NCBI GenBank assembly: GCA_029783825.1
Contig: JAREIK010002991.1
Location: 640,001 to 704,000, forward strand
Direction of reading: 5' to 3'
Origin: Sapria himalayana
Lineage: Eukaryota > Streptophyta > Magnoliopsida > Malpighiales > Rafflesiaceae
Length of the DNA stretch: 64,000 nt
In this document: piece after piece, positions 10,880-21,332 of the stretch
Numbering within the stretch: position 1 is the stretch's first letter
Layout: each line of letters begins with the position of its first letter
Translations under genes and position numbers: made by a program
The notes under the pieces: model-generated
Seen by the model: only the letters and a program-made list of their open reading frames with translations
Told to the model about the DNA's origin: nothing
Database searches by the model: none

Positions 10880-12320
10880 AAGATATAAATTTTCTAGATG
10901 ACCAATTAGGAGATGATAAACATCTGAGTTGAGAGTAAAGTGAACTAATGCAAATTCTTATTAGTGTAAATTTGGTGCAATTTTCTTCAAAAGATGAGTC
11001 AGATTAAGGAAGAGGAATTGAGCAACTACATAATGATTTTGTGCCACAAGATTAACCTGATGATTATGAGCCCTATGATATGTCTGTTGAGAATGTGAGA
11101 CACCATATTCCAACCAAGATAGAGTAGGACCTAGTTGTTTTTTATGATACATTTTAGTCTGTGCTGATAAGATCATCTAGGCCCTACTAGTTATCCTCTA
11201 GATTTCCTGATTATATATTAAATATGGGTGCATGCAAGTCCAAGACTTTTTAGAATGTCATCTTTCTTGAAATTAAATAGGAATGACTTAAGACTATGAT
11301 GAAAGAGATCAATTCTATTTATGTCAACCAAACTTACAAATAGCTCTTCAGACTAAAATCTAGAAATGATGATTCTCAATCGAGGTATAAGACTCTATTA
11401 ATAGTGAAGAAGATTAGTCAAAAGAAAGAAATCAAGTTTGAAAAAATATTTTCTCTCATAGTGAATATATCTTCTATTTAAGTAGTTCTGAGTTTAATTG
11501 CTAGCATAGATTTGAAGTAAATAAAATTATAATATAATAATATTTTTTAATGATGACCTTCATGAGCCTTTCTACATGAATCACATGTGGGATTCATAAT
11601 AGAAGGAAAAAATTTCTCATATACTAACTGAAAAATAACTTGAATAGAATTAAGTAAGCTCCTACTTAGCGACACAAGACATTTTATTCATTTATAGTGC
11701 CATGGGTTTTAACACTCCTATTATGACCACTATATATTTTCTTTATCATCAATCATATGATGAATAACTTATACTTTTATTATATAGTGACAATATGTTA
11801 ATCATTAGTCATAATAAAGCATATATTAATAAAATTAAAAGTGAGTTGAGAAAAATCTTTTCTATAAAAGACTTTGGGTCAATCAGGCAAATTTTAGGGA
11901 TAACCATCAACTGATATTGAATATAGCACATGCTATTGGTGTTGTTAGTTATATTCTCTTGAACCCAAGAAGATATCACTAGATTATAGTGAAATATATC
12001 ATAAGATATCTATGAGGGACTCCTCAGCTATCTTTATGCTGAGGCATGCAAAAATATGTATTTCACAAATATATTGATTCTAATATGGTTGATTATTTGG
12101 ATTCACATAGATCCAACTCAAATTATATAATAACCTTTAGAGGGAAATAATATCCTAACAATCCAAGTTATAAAAGTACATAGTACTATACAACATAGAG
12201 GTTGAGTTTATTGTAGTTATTGAAATTTGCAAAGAAACTTCATTTATGAAAGAATTTCTCATGTATTGGTTTGGGTAATAGGGTTATATACACTATATGA
12301 TATAACAATTAGAGCGTAAT
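10880..12320 (+). pseudogene. Ty1/copia pol remains (RT and RNase H region)
   Basis: Conceptual translation in broken frames gives copia landmarks. A pre-RT region (TSYPLDF) lies at about 11180-11230. An RT C-terminal part (YDDNMLIISHNKAYINKIKS, then RKIFSIKDFGSIRQILGI) lies at about 11755-11910. RNase H pieces follow (SYILLNPRRYH, IRYL.GTPQLSLC, YIDSNMVDYLDSHRSNSNYI) at about 11945-12140. Many stops and indels interrupt it, and no LTR was recognised on either side. It resembles the remains at 27700. The interval 12320-12470 to the next element shows nothing recognisable. Confidence 0.6.
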
Positions 12321-12479
12321 ATATTTCTCTGAAATTTTAATATTTAATAAATGATCGAAATACATTGATGTATGATAATTTGGATACATAGTATATTAGA
12401 AGAAAAGTATGTTAAAATTTAAAAAAATATACACTAATAGAAATATCATAGGTGTGTAAACAATTAACCAAATCAATCA

Positions 12480-14297
12480 GAGTTTTGTATGGAAATAATA
12501 TGTTTTAAATAAAAAATCTAAAATATAATGCTAGTTTGGAATATATCACCAAACTAGTGCGTCTAAAACTAGCATGACAATGACAGTCTTTGTGAACGAT
12601 GGTCATTACCATACTGTTGAATTTTAAAAATTATAGGTCGGCGTTATGAATGTCTGCTATTGAAAATACTGTGGAGATCCCATTATCGTTATCTCAGTTC
12701 GCCCCTGGCCCCCCGCCCCTCGGCACCCAGCCCTTGGCCCTCGACCCCCACACCTCATCCCTAGGCCCTTGGCCCTCTGCTCCCGCCCCTCACCCCTTTA
12801 CCATCACTCGTCTCCCCTCGTCCGTCTCCCCTCACCTCTCGCCCCTCTCTTCCCACCCCTCTTCTCCCGCCTATTTCCAAGAGCTCATTCGTAGAACTCC
12901 GTCGAGCTCGAGCGAGCTCGATGTGGAAATCCATTGTGGAGCCCGACAGAACTCCACGTGCACAACGAAGGAGCTCATTTCGTGCTCAAGTGAGCTTGAA
13001 GTGGAGCTCGATGAGCTCCCTCGTGGAGTTCCATCGAGCTCGACAAGCTCTTTCGTGAATATCCGTCGAGCTCCAGCAAGCTCAACATGGAGCTCCAACA
13101 AGCTCAACATGGAGCTCACTGGAGCTCGACGAGCTTCCTCGTGGAGTTCCATTGAGCTCCATGATGGAGCTCGAGGAGCTTTAGTGAGCCTTAGCGAGCT
13201 TCTTCATGGAGCTCCATCGTGGAGCTCGACAGAGCTGCTTGAGCTCCACGTCAAGCTTGCTGGAGCTCAATGAGCTCTTTTGTGGATCTCCGTCGAGCTC
13301 TAAAAAGATCCATAGAACTCCTTGGAGCTCGATGAGCTCCACGAAGAAGCTCTAGTGAGCTTGATGAGCTCTTTCGTGGAGTTCCAACAAGCTTGAAGTG
13401 GAGCTCGACGATGGAACTCTTCAAACTTTAGTGAGCTCCATATCGAGCTTGCTGGAGCTTGACGGACATCCACGAAAGAGCTCGACAAGCTCTACTAAGG
13501 AGCTCTTTGGAGCTCCATCGTCGAGCTCAATGGAGCTCTAGTGAGCTCCTCTGTGGAGCTCGTCGAGCTCCAGCTAGCTCGACGTGGAGCTCCAGGAGAT
13601 TCGTCGAGCTCCATGATTGAGCTCCAGGAGATCCGTTGAGCTCCATGATTGAGCTCTAGAAGCTCCACTTCAAGCTCGCTGGATCTCCATGAGATCCATG
13701 AAGGAGCTCACTGAAGCTCCATCGTGGAGCTCGATGGACCTCCTCGAGCTTCACGTCGAACTCGCTAAAGCTCCTCAAGCTCCATGTCGAGCTCGTTGTA
13801 GCTCCTCGAGCTTCATGTCGAGCTCACTGTAGCTCCTCGAGCTCCGTGTCGTGCTCACTGTAGCTCCTCGAGCTCCAACGTGGAGCTCTATGGAACTTCA
13901 CGAGAAAGTTTGTCGAGCTCCAGTGAGTTCTAGGATTAAGCTCACTGGAGCTCATGGAGTTCTGTCAAGCTCCACGTCGAGTTCCCTGGATCTACTAGAG
14001 ATGGGATGGGAAAGAGGGGCGAGAGATGAGGGCAGATGGGCAAGGGGAGACAGGCGAGGGGAGACGAGCATGGGTAGAGGGGCGAGGAGTGAGAGGCGAG
14101 GGGAGAGCTGAGATAATGATAATGGGATCTCCACAAAGTTTTAAATAGCCAGCATTCACAATTCGTGGCAATGACTGTCGTTCACAACGACAACCATTGC
14201 CACGTTATTTCTAGACGCATTAGTTTGGTAATATTTTTCAAATTAGCATTATATTTTTGATTTTTTATTTTAAAGGTATTATATTCATACAAAACTC
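12480..14297. mobile_element. Long-TIR (MULE-like) element carrying a GAGCTC array, 1818 bp
   Basis: The two ends are long inverted repeats of roughly 190-220 bp (12480-12697 and 14108-14297). The outer words are GAGTTTTGTATG and its inverse, and the inner boundary is the near-identical GTGGAGATCCCATTATC with CTCAG beside it. The flanks AATCAATCA (12471-12479) and AATCCATCG (14298-14306) agree at 7 of 9 positions, which fits a decayed 9 bp Mutator-type target duplication. Inside the TIRs come a C/T-rich tract (about 12700-12870, CGCCCCTC words), a GAGCTC array, then a matching G/A-rich tract (about 13990-14107). No transposase is present. The Mutator assignment is inference from TIR length and duplication size. 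Confidence 0.72.
12880..13990. repeat. Degenerate GAGCTC-based palindromic array
   Basis: The hexamer GAGCTC, its own reverse complement, occurs about 50 times by eye at irregular spacing of roughly 10-30 bp. Connectors such as GACGAGCTCCATCGTGGAG are common, so the array also contains many small perfect hairpins. Because of its sequence it stays open in several frames on both strands and yields long Ser/Leu/Glu-rich ORFs, including a 207-codon frame (12650-13273). These show no gene signals and are treated as by-products. Confidence 0.9.
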
Positions 14298-14309
14298 AAT
14301 CCATCGTCT

Positions 14310-14900
14310 GATAAATTAAATTTTTTTAAGACACATGCTGGCATGAGAATATTGACAATCTATGTGAAACTAAAAACATAAACCTATTTCTAGAAAGTTA
14401 AAAAAGAAAAAAAAATTATTTCTAGATATTTTTTCCTCTATGTCTAAAATTATTTGTAAAATTAAATATCGACAATTTATTTCCAGGATACCTATGAATT
14501 AAATACTTAACCTAAATAATAATGTTTAATGACATGAAAAATATTCTCATGAAAATCCTAATTTTATGCTATTATTCTGAATTTATGATTTTTAGGATTT
14601 ATATGGTAGAAAAATTATATTAATTCAAAACATAATTTTATGAGTGTTTTAAATTTTATAAATTTTAGTATGTGTGAATAATTATATAGGAAATATTTTT
14701 TGAATATTCTACTTAATTAATAGTTTCTAAAAATTCAAAATTGGAATTTAAAAAGTTTAAAATTAAAATAAATTTGTGAGCTAAATTTTATTTTATTAAA
14801 ACTTGCAATTAAAAAAAAACATAAATATTTAATAACAATGGGGTTTTTAATTTAAAAATATTGGGCGCACAAAATAAAAAATTAAATATTAGCTACCCGA
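14310..14900. other. A+T-rich spacer, no feature seen
   Basis: Very A+T-rich DNA between the TIR element and the WRKY promoter. No ORF, repeat or structural RNA could be supported. Confidence 0.5.
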
Positions 14901-15018
14901 ATTACCAACAAAGCAATGTATTCCACAGCTGGAATAGGTTTACTATCAAACGTGCAGTGCATGTCAACGTGACTGCGGCTTCTGCCACATCAGCGTCTTC
15001 CAGAATTGATCTTCGCGT

Positions 15019-15025
15019 TATATAA
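15019..15025 (+). promoter_or_regulatory. Possible TATA box upstream of the WRKY gene
   Basis: TATATAA sits in the first G+C-balanced DNA upstream of the WRKY start codon. Transcription from here would give a leader of about 530 nt containing upstream ATGs (for example 15103), unless part is spliced out. A nearer start is possible, so the assignment is tentative. Confidence 0.35.
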
Positions 15026-15071
15026 CGACGGAAGAACAATCTCTGGCAGAGATTCTTCCGTAAAGAATGAC

Positions 15072-15077
15072 TTGACC
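15072..15077 (+). promoter_or_regulatory. W-box (TTGACC)
   Basis: TTGACC matches the WRKY-binding W-box TTGAC(C/T). It lies about 510 bp before the WRKY start codon. A GTCAAC (inverse of GTTGAC) lies near 14968 and a TTGACT in the second intron (16366-16371). Auto- or cross-regulation by WRKY proteins is a reasonable inference. Confidence 0.4.
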
Positions 15078-15585
15078 AGTAGCCGAAAAACGCGGAGTAA
15101 ACATGGTTTTTCATGTTTCTTTCCCATCGGACAAGGACAGCGTGCGTGGTCTTTGGGATCCCGCGCCGCTCGATTCTTCTTCTGGAAGAAAGCCCAGGTG
15201 GGAAGGCTCCGCTTATTTCTCAGCCACTGGAGCAGCAATGGCGGAATTTGAAGAACATTTTTTCCGGGAAGATTTGCTTCATAGTTGTCGTCTTCACACG
15301 GCAGTTTCCATGAAGCGTCGTCTTCGATAATACTGTTTTTTTAATAAGCGTCGATTTATTTATTCCATTACAAAACAATAATAGCAAAGAAACAAAAAAA
15401 AAAAAACAAACTGCGGGAGGATCTTTACAACCGATCAACCTGAGAGAGTCTTCGCCTCCCGGCGACCCAAGGGATACCTGGGAGGACAAACAAGAGGCGA
15501 GCGCCGCTTTTCTCTTAGTTCTTCTGCTTGAGCTGGCGCCCCCCTTCTGTTCCCTCCTACCAACCACTCCACTGCCTTCGGATAA

Positions 15586-16858
15586 ATGTCAGATGGAAAT
15601 GATGATCCCTTCTGGTTCGGTCAGCCTGGACTTGCAGCTGGCTCCGATTCCGACTACCCCTTCTGCAATGACGATTCCTTTGGCTACGGTGCTGCTGCTG
15701 CCAGCGCAACGGGGCTGGTACAAGAGTTCGATGGGTTAGATTACTCCTGGACGGGCTTCACTGATAACTGGTTTAATGGCTCAGGCAATACGATTACGAA
15801 CGAGGCAGCGTCCCTCGACGTGGCCTGCTCATCATCTGAAACGCCTCTTTATTCTCTGACGGATGATTCGACGAAGATCAGCCTCGTTAAAAATGACAAC
15901 CATTCCACCCCGAATTCTTCAATTTCTTATGCATCCGAAGACGAAGACAGCAGACAAGAGAAGAAGGCCAGAGTGGGCAGCGATGCTACGGATGAAAATC
16001 TCTGCCAGGCGTGCGTAACTTCGAATTAGTCCGTCTTCCTTGTTTGTCCGCCTTTTAGAAACGCATTGGTGCTTTGCTAACCATGCCCTGAAATTGAACT
16101 TGCTCCATTGATCACCAACATGATGATCTTTCATCGATGCACTGTGTCTTTCTTGTTTGTGTCTTGAGTCGAACTCTTCGATGCGCAGGCGAAAGGCTAG
16201 AAAGAAAGAGAGGGCGCAGAAGGAACCCAGGGTTGCTTTCTTGACCAGGAGCGAGAACGATCATCTTGAAGATGGATACAGATGGAGAAAATACGGGCAG
16301 AAGGCCGTCAAAAATAGCCCTTACCCAAGGTAAGTAAATCATTGCTATTAGATCGACCCCACACGTTGACTTATACAATTCATTTATATCATCAAGAACA
16401 CGCTCATACATACGGGTATGTTTCTATTCATAACTGTGTTTCCGTTCGATCAACGTCAAAGGGTTTTTGATGGATGTTTTCGTTCGCCGGGATCTTGCAG
16501 AAGTTACTATAGGTGCACTAGCCAGAAATGCACGGTGAAGAAACACGTGGAAAGATCGTTCCAAGATCCCACGATCATCATCACCACTTACGAAGGGAAG
16601 CACCACCACCCGTGTCCTCCGGTGGCTCGAGGGAATGGCGGGGGAGTGCTATCGCACTCCATGGCTTCAGCAGCTTCGACTTCAACAGGAACCAGCTTTT
16701 TCCAAGAAAGAGCAACCCACCATGATGTCCACCATGAGAGCGAACGTGGCCGCGCGCCCCATCCGTACTCTCTTGCGGCTCCCCTGCAGCAACTTCGTTT
16801 TCCTGATCCCTCCGCATGGCAGAATTTTTTTGTTCCTTCTTCGTCTCCCGCCAACTAA
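15586..16858 (+). CDS. WRKY transcription factor, group IIc
   Basis: This is a nuclear DNA-binding protein expected to bind W-boxes in stress or developmental promoters. Proposed exons are 15586-16010, 16189-16329 and 16501-16858, giving 307 residues and ending at TAA 16856-16858. The acidic, Ser-rich N-terminus starts [15 protein letters not shown]. Exon 2 has a basic stretch ([12 protein letters not shown]), the lead-in [18 protein letters not shown] and [16 protein letters not shown]. The phase-2 intron inside the Arg codon after this motif is the conserved WRKY-domain intron. Exon 3 has the zinc finger YYRCTSQKC...[10 protein letters not shown], spacing C-X4-C-X23-H-X-H, typical of group II. 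One domain and the [10 protein letters not shown] context point to IIc, near AtWRKY48/57/23. The first splice is less sure: GC|GTGCGT with AG at 16188 keeps frame, but GTAACT at 16015 with AG at 16195 also does, changing only a few residues. The gene looks intact. Confidence 0.92.
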
Positions 16859-17430
16859 CCACGGGGGTACTCCATAATTCTCTGCTATACTTTTTTTTTT
16901 TTTTTTCATTTCTTTGGCTTCGCAATTCTTTGCTTGTTTGTCTGCGGGGTAGTCTTGGTTTCTCAGCGTTGGGATCTTTCTCAAAATTCAGTGGTAGTTC
17001 CCGATTCCGGCCGCGTGCGAGCTTCACTCACATGGAAAGTTGAGCTCCCCCCATACCAACTTTCTGATCGGCCCTGCGATCCGAAAATCTTATGTTTTAA
17101 GTCGATTGCTGACATCGGAGACGTTTCTCGATAAAGTTGGTTGCTAATTTACACCTTGTATCGTGAAACAGGCCGTGGTGCGATCTCTGTAATTTGCGAG
17201 CGGAAGATTCTTCCTCAATTTAATAAATTTGTTGGTCGAATCGAGTATGAAAGGGTGCGAATTATGTTTTAAAAACCAATGACGAACTGCATCTCATCCA
17301 TTGATTCAATGCTGCTCGCATCAAACCAATTAATTATGTTTGGTGTAATAAATAAGTATGAGTCATATATAAAAAAAAAAATCCAAAATATTTAATAATT
17401 TTAAAAAATTACCTCAAAATTGTTAAAAAA
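16859..17430 (+). other. WRKY 3' flank, fading into A+T-rich DNA
   Basis: Roughly 16859-17230 keeps the higher G+C content of the gene and is likely to contain the 3' UTR. From about 17240 the sequence turns A+T-rich and leads to the next copia element. No other gene is seen. Confidence 0.4.
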
Positions 17431-17449
17431 AATAGAAATATATGCAATA

Positions 17450-20400
17450 TGAAATTATTATGAACAATATTATGAATTTTCATAAACTATATATGAATCT
17501 ATTGACTATTAATATTTTTGTGAATCTTATTATTTATAGATTAATGTGTATTAATTGATAATGATTAATATGTTTTCATTGATATATTTATTTATGTATT
17601 GATGTATATATTCATTGACGTATTTATATACACATAAATGTATTCATGTATTAAACCATATAAATAAGGAGACTTTGTATGAGTCAGGATATATTTCAAG
17701 GAATAATAAATCTCTCCCATGTTTTTCCTGTATCTCTCATTTTCTTGTCCTTTTATTGCATACTGCATTGAAGATATATGTAGCCAGCATGAAGTTCTGT
17801 TGGATTTTCAAGAAATATATTGAAGGAATATTAGAGTATTATTATGTTAAATTTTGCGAAATTAGAATTTGTGACTCTTAATATCACAGGAAAGCATTTC
17901 TTGTCATGAATACTAGATGCTGAAATCAATTTAGATGCAAATGGTATTGCAGATACAATTAAATAAAATAATGCAACATCCATTTAAGAAAAAATCAAAA
18001 TAATGATTTTTCTTCGTCGTCACCTTTATGAAGGATTGAAAACTAAATATATCGCCGTAATGGATCCACTTGTTCTGTGAAATAGTTTGATGGAAAGATA
18101 CGAATATCAGAGAATGGTAATTCTCTCAAAAGCTTGTTATGTCAGGATGCATTTGAGATTATAAGATTTTAAATCTGTGAGTATAACTCATCAATATTTA
18201 GAATCAATTCTCAATTACAGTTATGTGGAGAAAAAAAAATTACTGATAAAGATATGTTGGAGAAAACATTTTCCACTTTTCATGCATTCAATATGCTAAT
18301 GCAGAAGCAATATTGAGAAAAGGTCTTAAGGAAATATTCTAAATTAATTTCATGTCTTCTTGTGGCTGAACAAAATAATGAGTTTTTGATGAAAAATCAT
18401 GAGACTCGTTCAAATGGTTCGGCTTCATTCCATGAAGTGAATGTGGCAACATATCACCCTTATAATGGACAAATTAACGTCGAGACGGTGATTATGGTTG
18501 TGGTATTGTTCATAGTTGGGGTCGTGGACATGGACGAGGACGTGGTCGCAATAGTTACAAATATGAAAGAGGGATATTATTAAAAAGGGCAACAAAAGTG
18601 GTGAAAATAACAAAATGGTGACAAATTTATGCTATCATTGTGGCATGAAAGGTCATTGGTCATGTACCTGTCGTACACCAAAATATTTGGTTGATTTCTA
18701 TCAAGAATCTTTAAAAAAGAAAGATAAAAAAGTGGTAGAAATAAATCTTGTTTCTAAGGATGAGAGTGTTGATCATGACCTTTATGATATGACTCATCTA
18801 GTTTGTTGCTGATTTCTTTATTCAGCCTCAAGCGAATATTGAAATATTGAACACTTGTTTGGTGATGAAAATCTCTAAAAAAATATTTCTTTTTTATATT
18901 TATGTATTTGGGTTTACTATTATGAAAGTCACCATACTACTAAATAATAAAATTTATTTTTGTTGTGTTATCTTATGATTTTCTTATTATATATCTTATT
19001 TCTCGCGAAGAATATGAAAACTCATCTGGTGGGATCTTCAATCAATGACAATGATATGTGTCTCGCAAATAGTGCATCAACGCATACTAAACTTAAGGAT
19101 AAAAAAATTTCTTTTCTTTTTTAATAATGCAATGATCATATGTGAATATAATATCGGGTAGTGCAAAATTGATTGAGGGCTCCGGAAGAGCTAATATATT
19201 ATTACTTGTAGGAATAAAAATTCATATTGATGATACATCATATTCTATAATATCTCAAAGAGATTTATTGAGTTTTAAAGATATTCGACGAAATAGATAT
19301 CAAATTGAGACTACAAATGAACACAACGCTGAGTATTTATTTATTTTAAACACTATCTCGGGTAATAAAAATATATTGAAAAAATTACCCATTTTTTCTT
19401 CTGATTTTTACTACACAAACATAAGCAAAATTGAGACACATGCTATAGTAAACTAGAAGTTTATTGATGAAAATAATTTTATTATTTGACATGACCGATT
19501 GGGACATCCTAGATCTATAATGATGTAGAGAATCATTAATAATTCAAGTGGGCATTCACGGAAAAATCAAAAGATTTTTCTGTCCAATGAATTTTTATGT
19601 GCTGCTTGTTCTCAAGGGAAGTTAATTATAAGGCAATTACCAACAACAATAAGGACAAAACCCATTGTATTATTGCAACGTATACAAGGTGATATATGTG
19701 GGCCTATTTATCCACCATGTTGACTATTTTAATATTTTATGATTCTGATTGATGTATCAACGAGATGACCACATGTCTGTTTATTATCAACATGTAACCA
19801 AGCATTTGCTAAATTACTTGCTCAAATAATTTGGTTACGGGCGCATTTTCTAGATTATCTAATTAAAGTCAATTTGTTTTGACAATGCTGTAGCTTCCTA
19901 AGCTTTTAATGATTATTGTTTGTCTATTGGAATAACTATTGAACATCTTGCAGTATATATTCATACACAACATGGTCTTGCAAAATTGTTTATTAAACAT
20001 ATTCAATTGATTGCAAGGTCATTACTAATGAGGACGAAGCTCCCAACTTCTGCTTGGGGCAATACTATTTTGCATGCAGCAGTAGTGATTCATATTAGAC
20101 AAATAAATTATCACGAGTTCACTCTTTTATAATTGATTCTTGGTCGAGAACCAAATATTTTTCATCTAAGAATTTTTGGGTGTGCGGTATATGTACTAAT
20201 TACTCCACCACAATGCATTAAGATGGGTACCCAAAGAAGATTGGGAATACATATTGGATATGAATCTCCATCGATAATCAAATATTTAGAGCCATCAACT
20301 GGAGATTTATTTATGACTTGTTCTGATGATTATCATTTTGATGAATCAAAATTTTCAACTTTAAAGAAAAAAATAAATGGTTGTAAAAAACCACAGTTAT
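17450..20400 (+). mobile_element. Ty1/copia retrotransposon 1, decayed, lacking RT and RNase H
   Basis: A probable 5' LTR lies at about 17450-17790; it contains a promoter-like ACCATATAAATAAGGAG. Gag starts near 17844 (AKLEFVTLNITGK) and runs with stops through VAEQNNEFLMKNHETRSNGS (about 18364) to a CCHC zinc knuckle (CYHCGMKGHWSC, about 18630-18670). The protease region follows: its active-site triplet reads N-S-A at 19068-19076 where the family has D-S-A. Integrase shows HDRLGHP, CAACSQGK, GDICGPIYPPC, FDNA and the C-terminal HLRIFGCAVYV part up to about 20350. The sequence then stops abruptly before the reverse transcriptase, and no 3' LTR is seen. Multiple frameshifts and stops make it inactive. 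Confidence 0.78.
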
Positions 20401-20414
20401 CAAACATTATATTT

Positions 20415-20532
20415 ATCTTCAACATTGAATTAACAGTAATTTATCAAATAGTTTTTCAATACAAATTCAACACTTATATAATTCAGTTTTAATTTTTCAG
20501 TACTTAATTTTTTCAGTTTTATCAAACGGGCC
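20415..20532. mobile_element. One end of a small TIR element (solo end)
   Basis: The stretch ends CAGTTTTATCAAACGGGCC after several CAGTTTTAATTTTTCAGTACTTAA-like words, an end seen in small hAT- or Harbinger-type elements. No matching left end exists nearby. It sits exactly where copia 1 stops and R1 begins, so it may mark a rearrangement. Confidence 0.28.
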
Positions 20533-21077
20533 TATGACCTCAATAATGAAGGGCCATATTTCTAATTTTTTTTGGGCCATGCTGTCAAAAAATGTCATTG
20601 TTTTTTCAACCTATGCTATAGCATTTAAAGTTGTTATGATTTCTTCATCTTCCTTAACTTTTTGTTCTTCTACTTATGACATAAACCTTTCCTCCTCATT
20701 AACCATGATATCCATACTCACCAATGAAACTTTCAAGGTAGTATTTTTCATCGTTGTATTCAAGTTAGTGTCTCCACCCATCATGTCAAGTTATCATATT
20801 TGTTTTTATTCTATTTCATTAGCCTTATTAGTCTAGACTAAGATATTTGCAATGACATAATAAAGTAATGAGCTAGTTGTTGGATACTATATATCAAGTG
20901 CGATATCTTCGTGGCCTGCATATTTCAAATCTCCATAGTGCATGTAATATTGATAGTAGAACTGATTTAGGTCACCATTAGGTTTGAAAACATGCCATTA
21001 GAGGGGGTAACAATGTACTCTATCATAATCAAGATTTGACATATACATGAGATTCTCTCGGTTCTCTAGGTCCTAAG
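20533..21077 (-). pseudogene. R1 internal fragment (N-terminal coding part)
   Basis: It aligns with 33976-34523 and 63080-63699. Shared blocks surround CATG(A)CGTCAAAAAATGTCAT, ACCTCATTAACCATGATGTC, the GTTGGTGTCACCTCCCATCATGTCAAG type block and GATTTAGGTCACCATTAGG. On the minus strand all three copies read as decayed protein-like sequence (for example YYQYYMH-type and AKANEIE-type pieces). It abuts the copia 2 target site on the right. Confidence 0.5.
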
Positions 21078-21332
21078 TTTTAAAAATCAATGTCAATTTT
21101 TATTTTTTGTTATTTAAAAAGTCAAATTTTGTTGGTAAGAGTTAAGTGAGCGTTAAGTAGGTAATATGTTATTTGAAAGTTAGTTCATGTTTTCATCTAA
21201 GAATATAAGGACAAAGCTTAACTTGAAAACTTTCTTTAAGTGTTCTTATTTGATAGAAAGTGTAGATTTCTTGTGAATAGTTTTTTTTTTCTTCATGATA
21301 AATTAGAGTTTGATGTTTAAATATTATCTATA
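21078..21332 (+). repeat. 5' LTR of copia 2
   Basis: It shares the block GTTGGTAAGAGTTA(A/G)GTGAG and the end GATGATAAATTAGAGTTTGATG-like sequence with the LTRs at 25431, 34524 and 63700. The expected first G of TGTTA has become T. It is shorter than the 3' LTR through loss of the part around ACCTATAAAT. Confidence 0.85.

Noticed and set aside
12650..13273. 207-codon ORF across the GAGCTC element
   Set aside because: The frame is open because the array lacks stop-forming words. The protein is low-complexity Ser/Glu/Leu, antisense frames are open too, and no splice or promoter signals support it.
15006..15330. ORFs of 66-82 codons upstream of the WRKY start
   Set aside because: Several overlapping frames in promoter or leader sequence, none with a recognisable domain. 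At most one could be an upstream ORF.
16581..17027. 148-codon minus-strand ORF under the WRKY last exon
   Set aside because: It is a shadow of the G+C-rich coding exon on the other strand.
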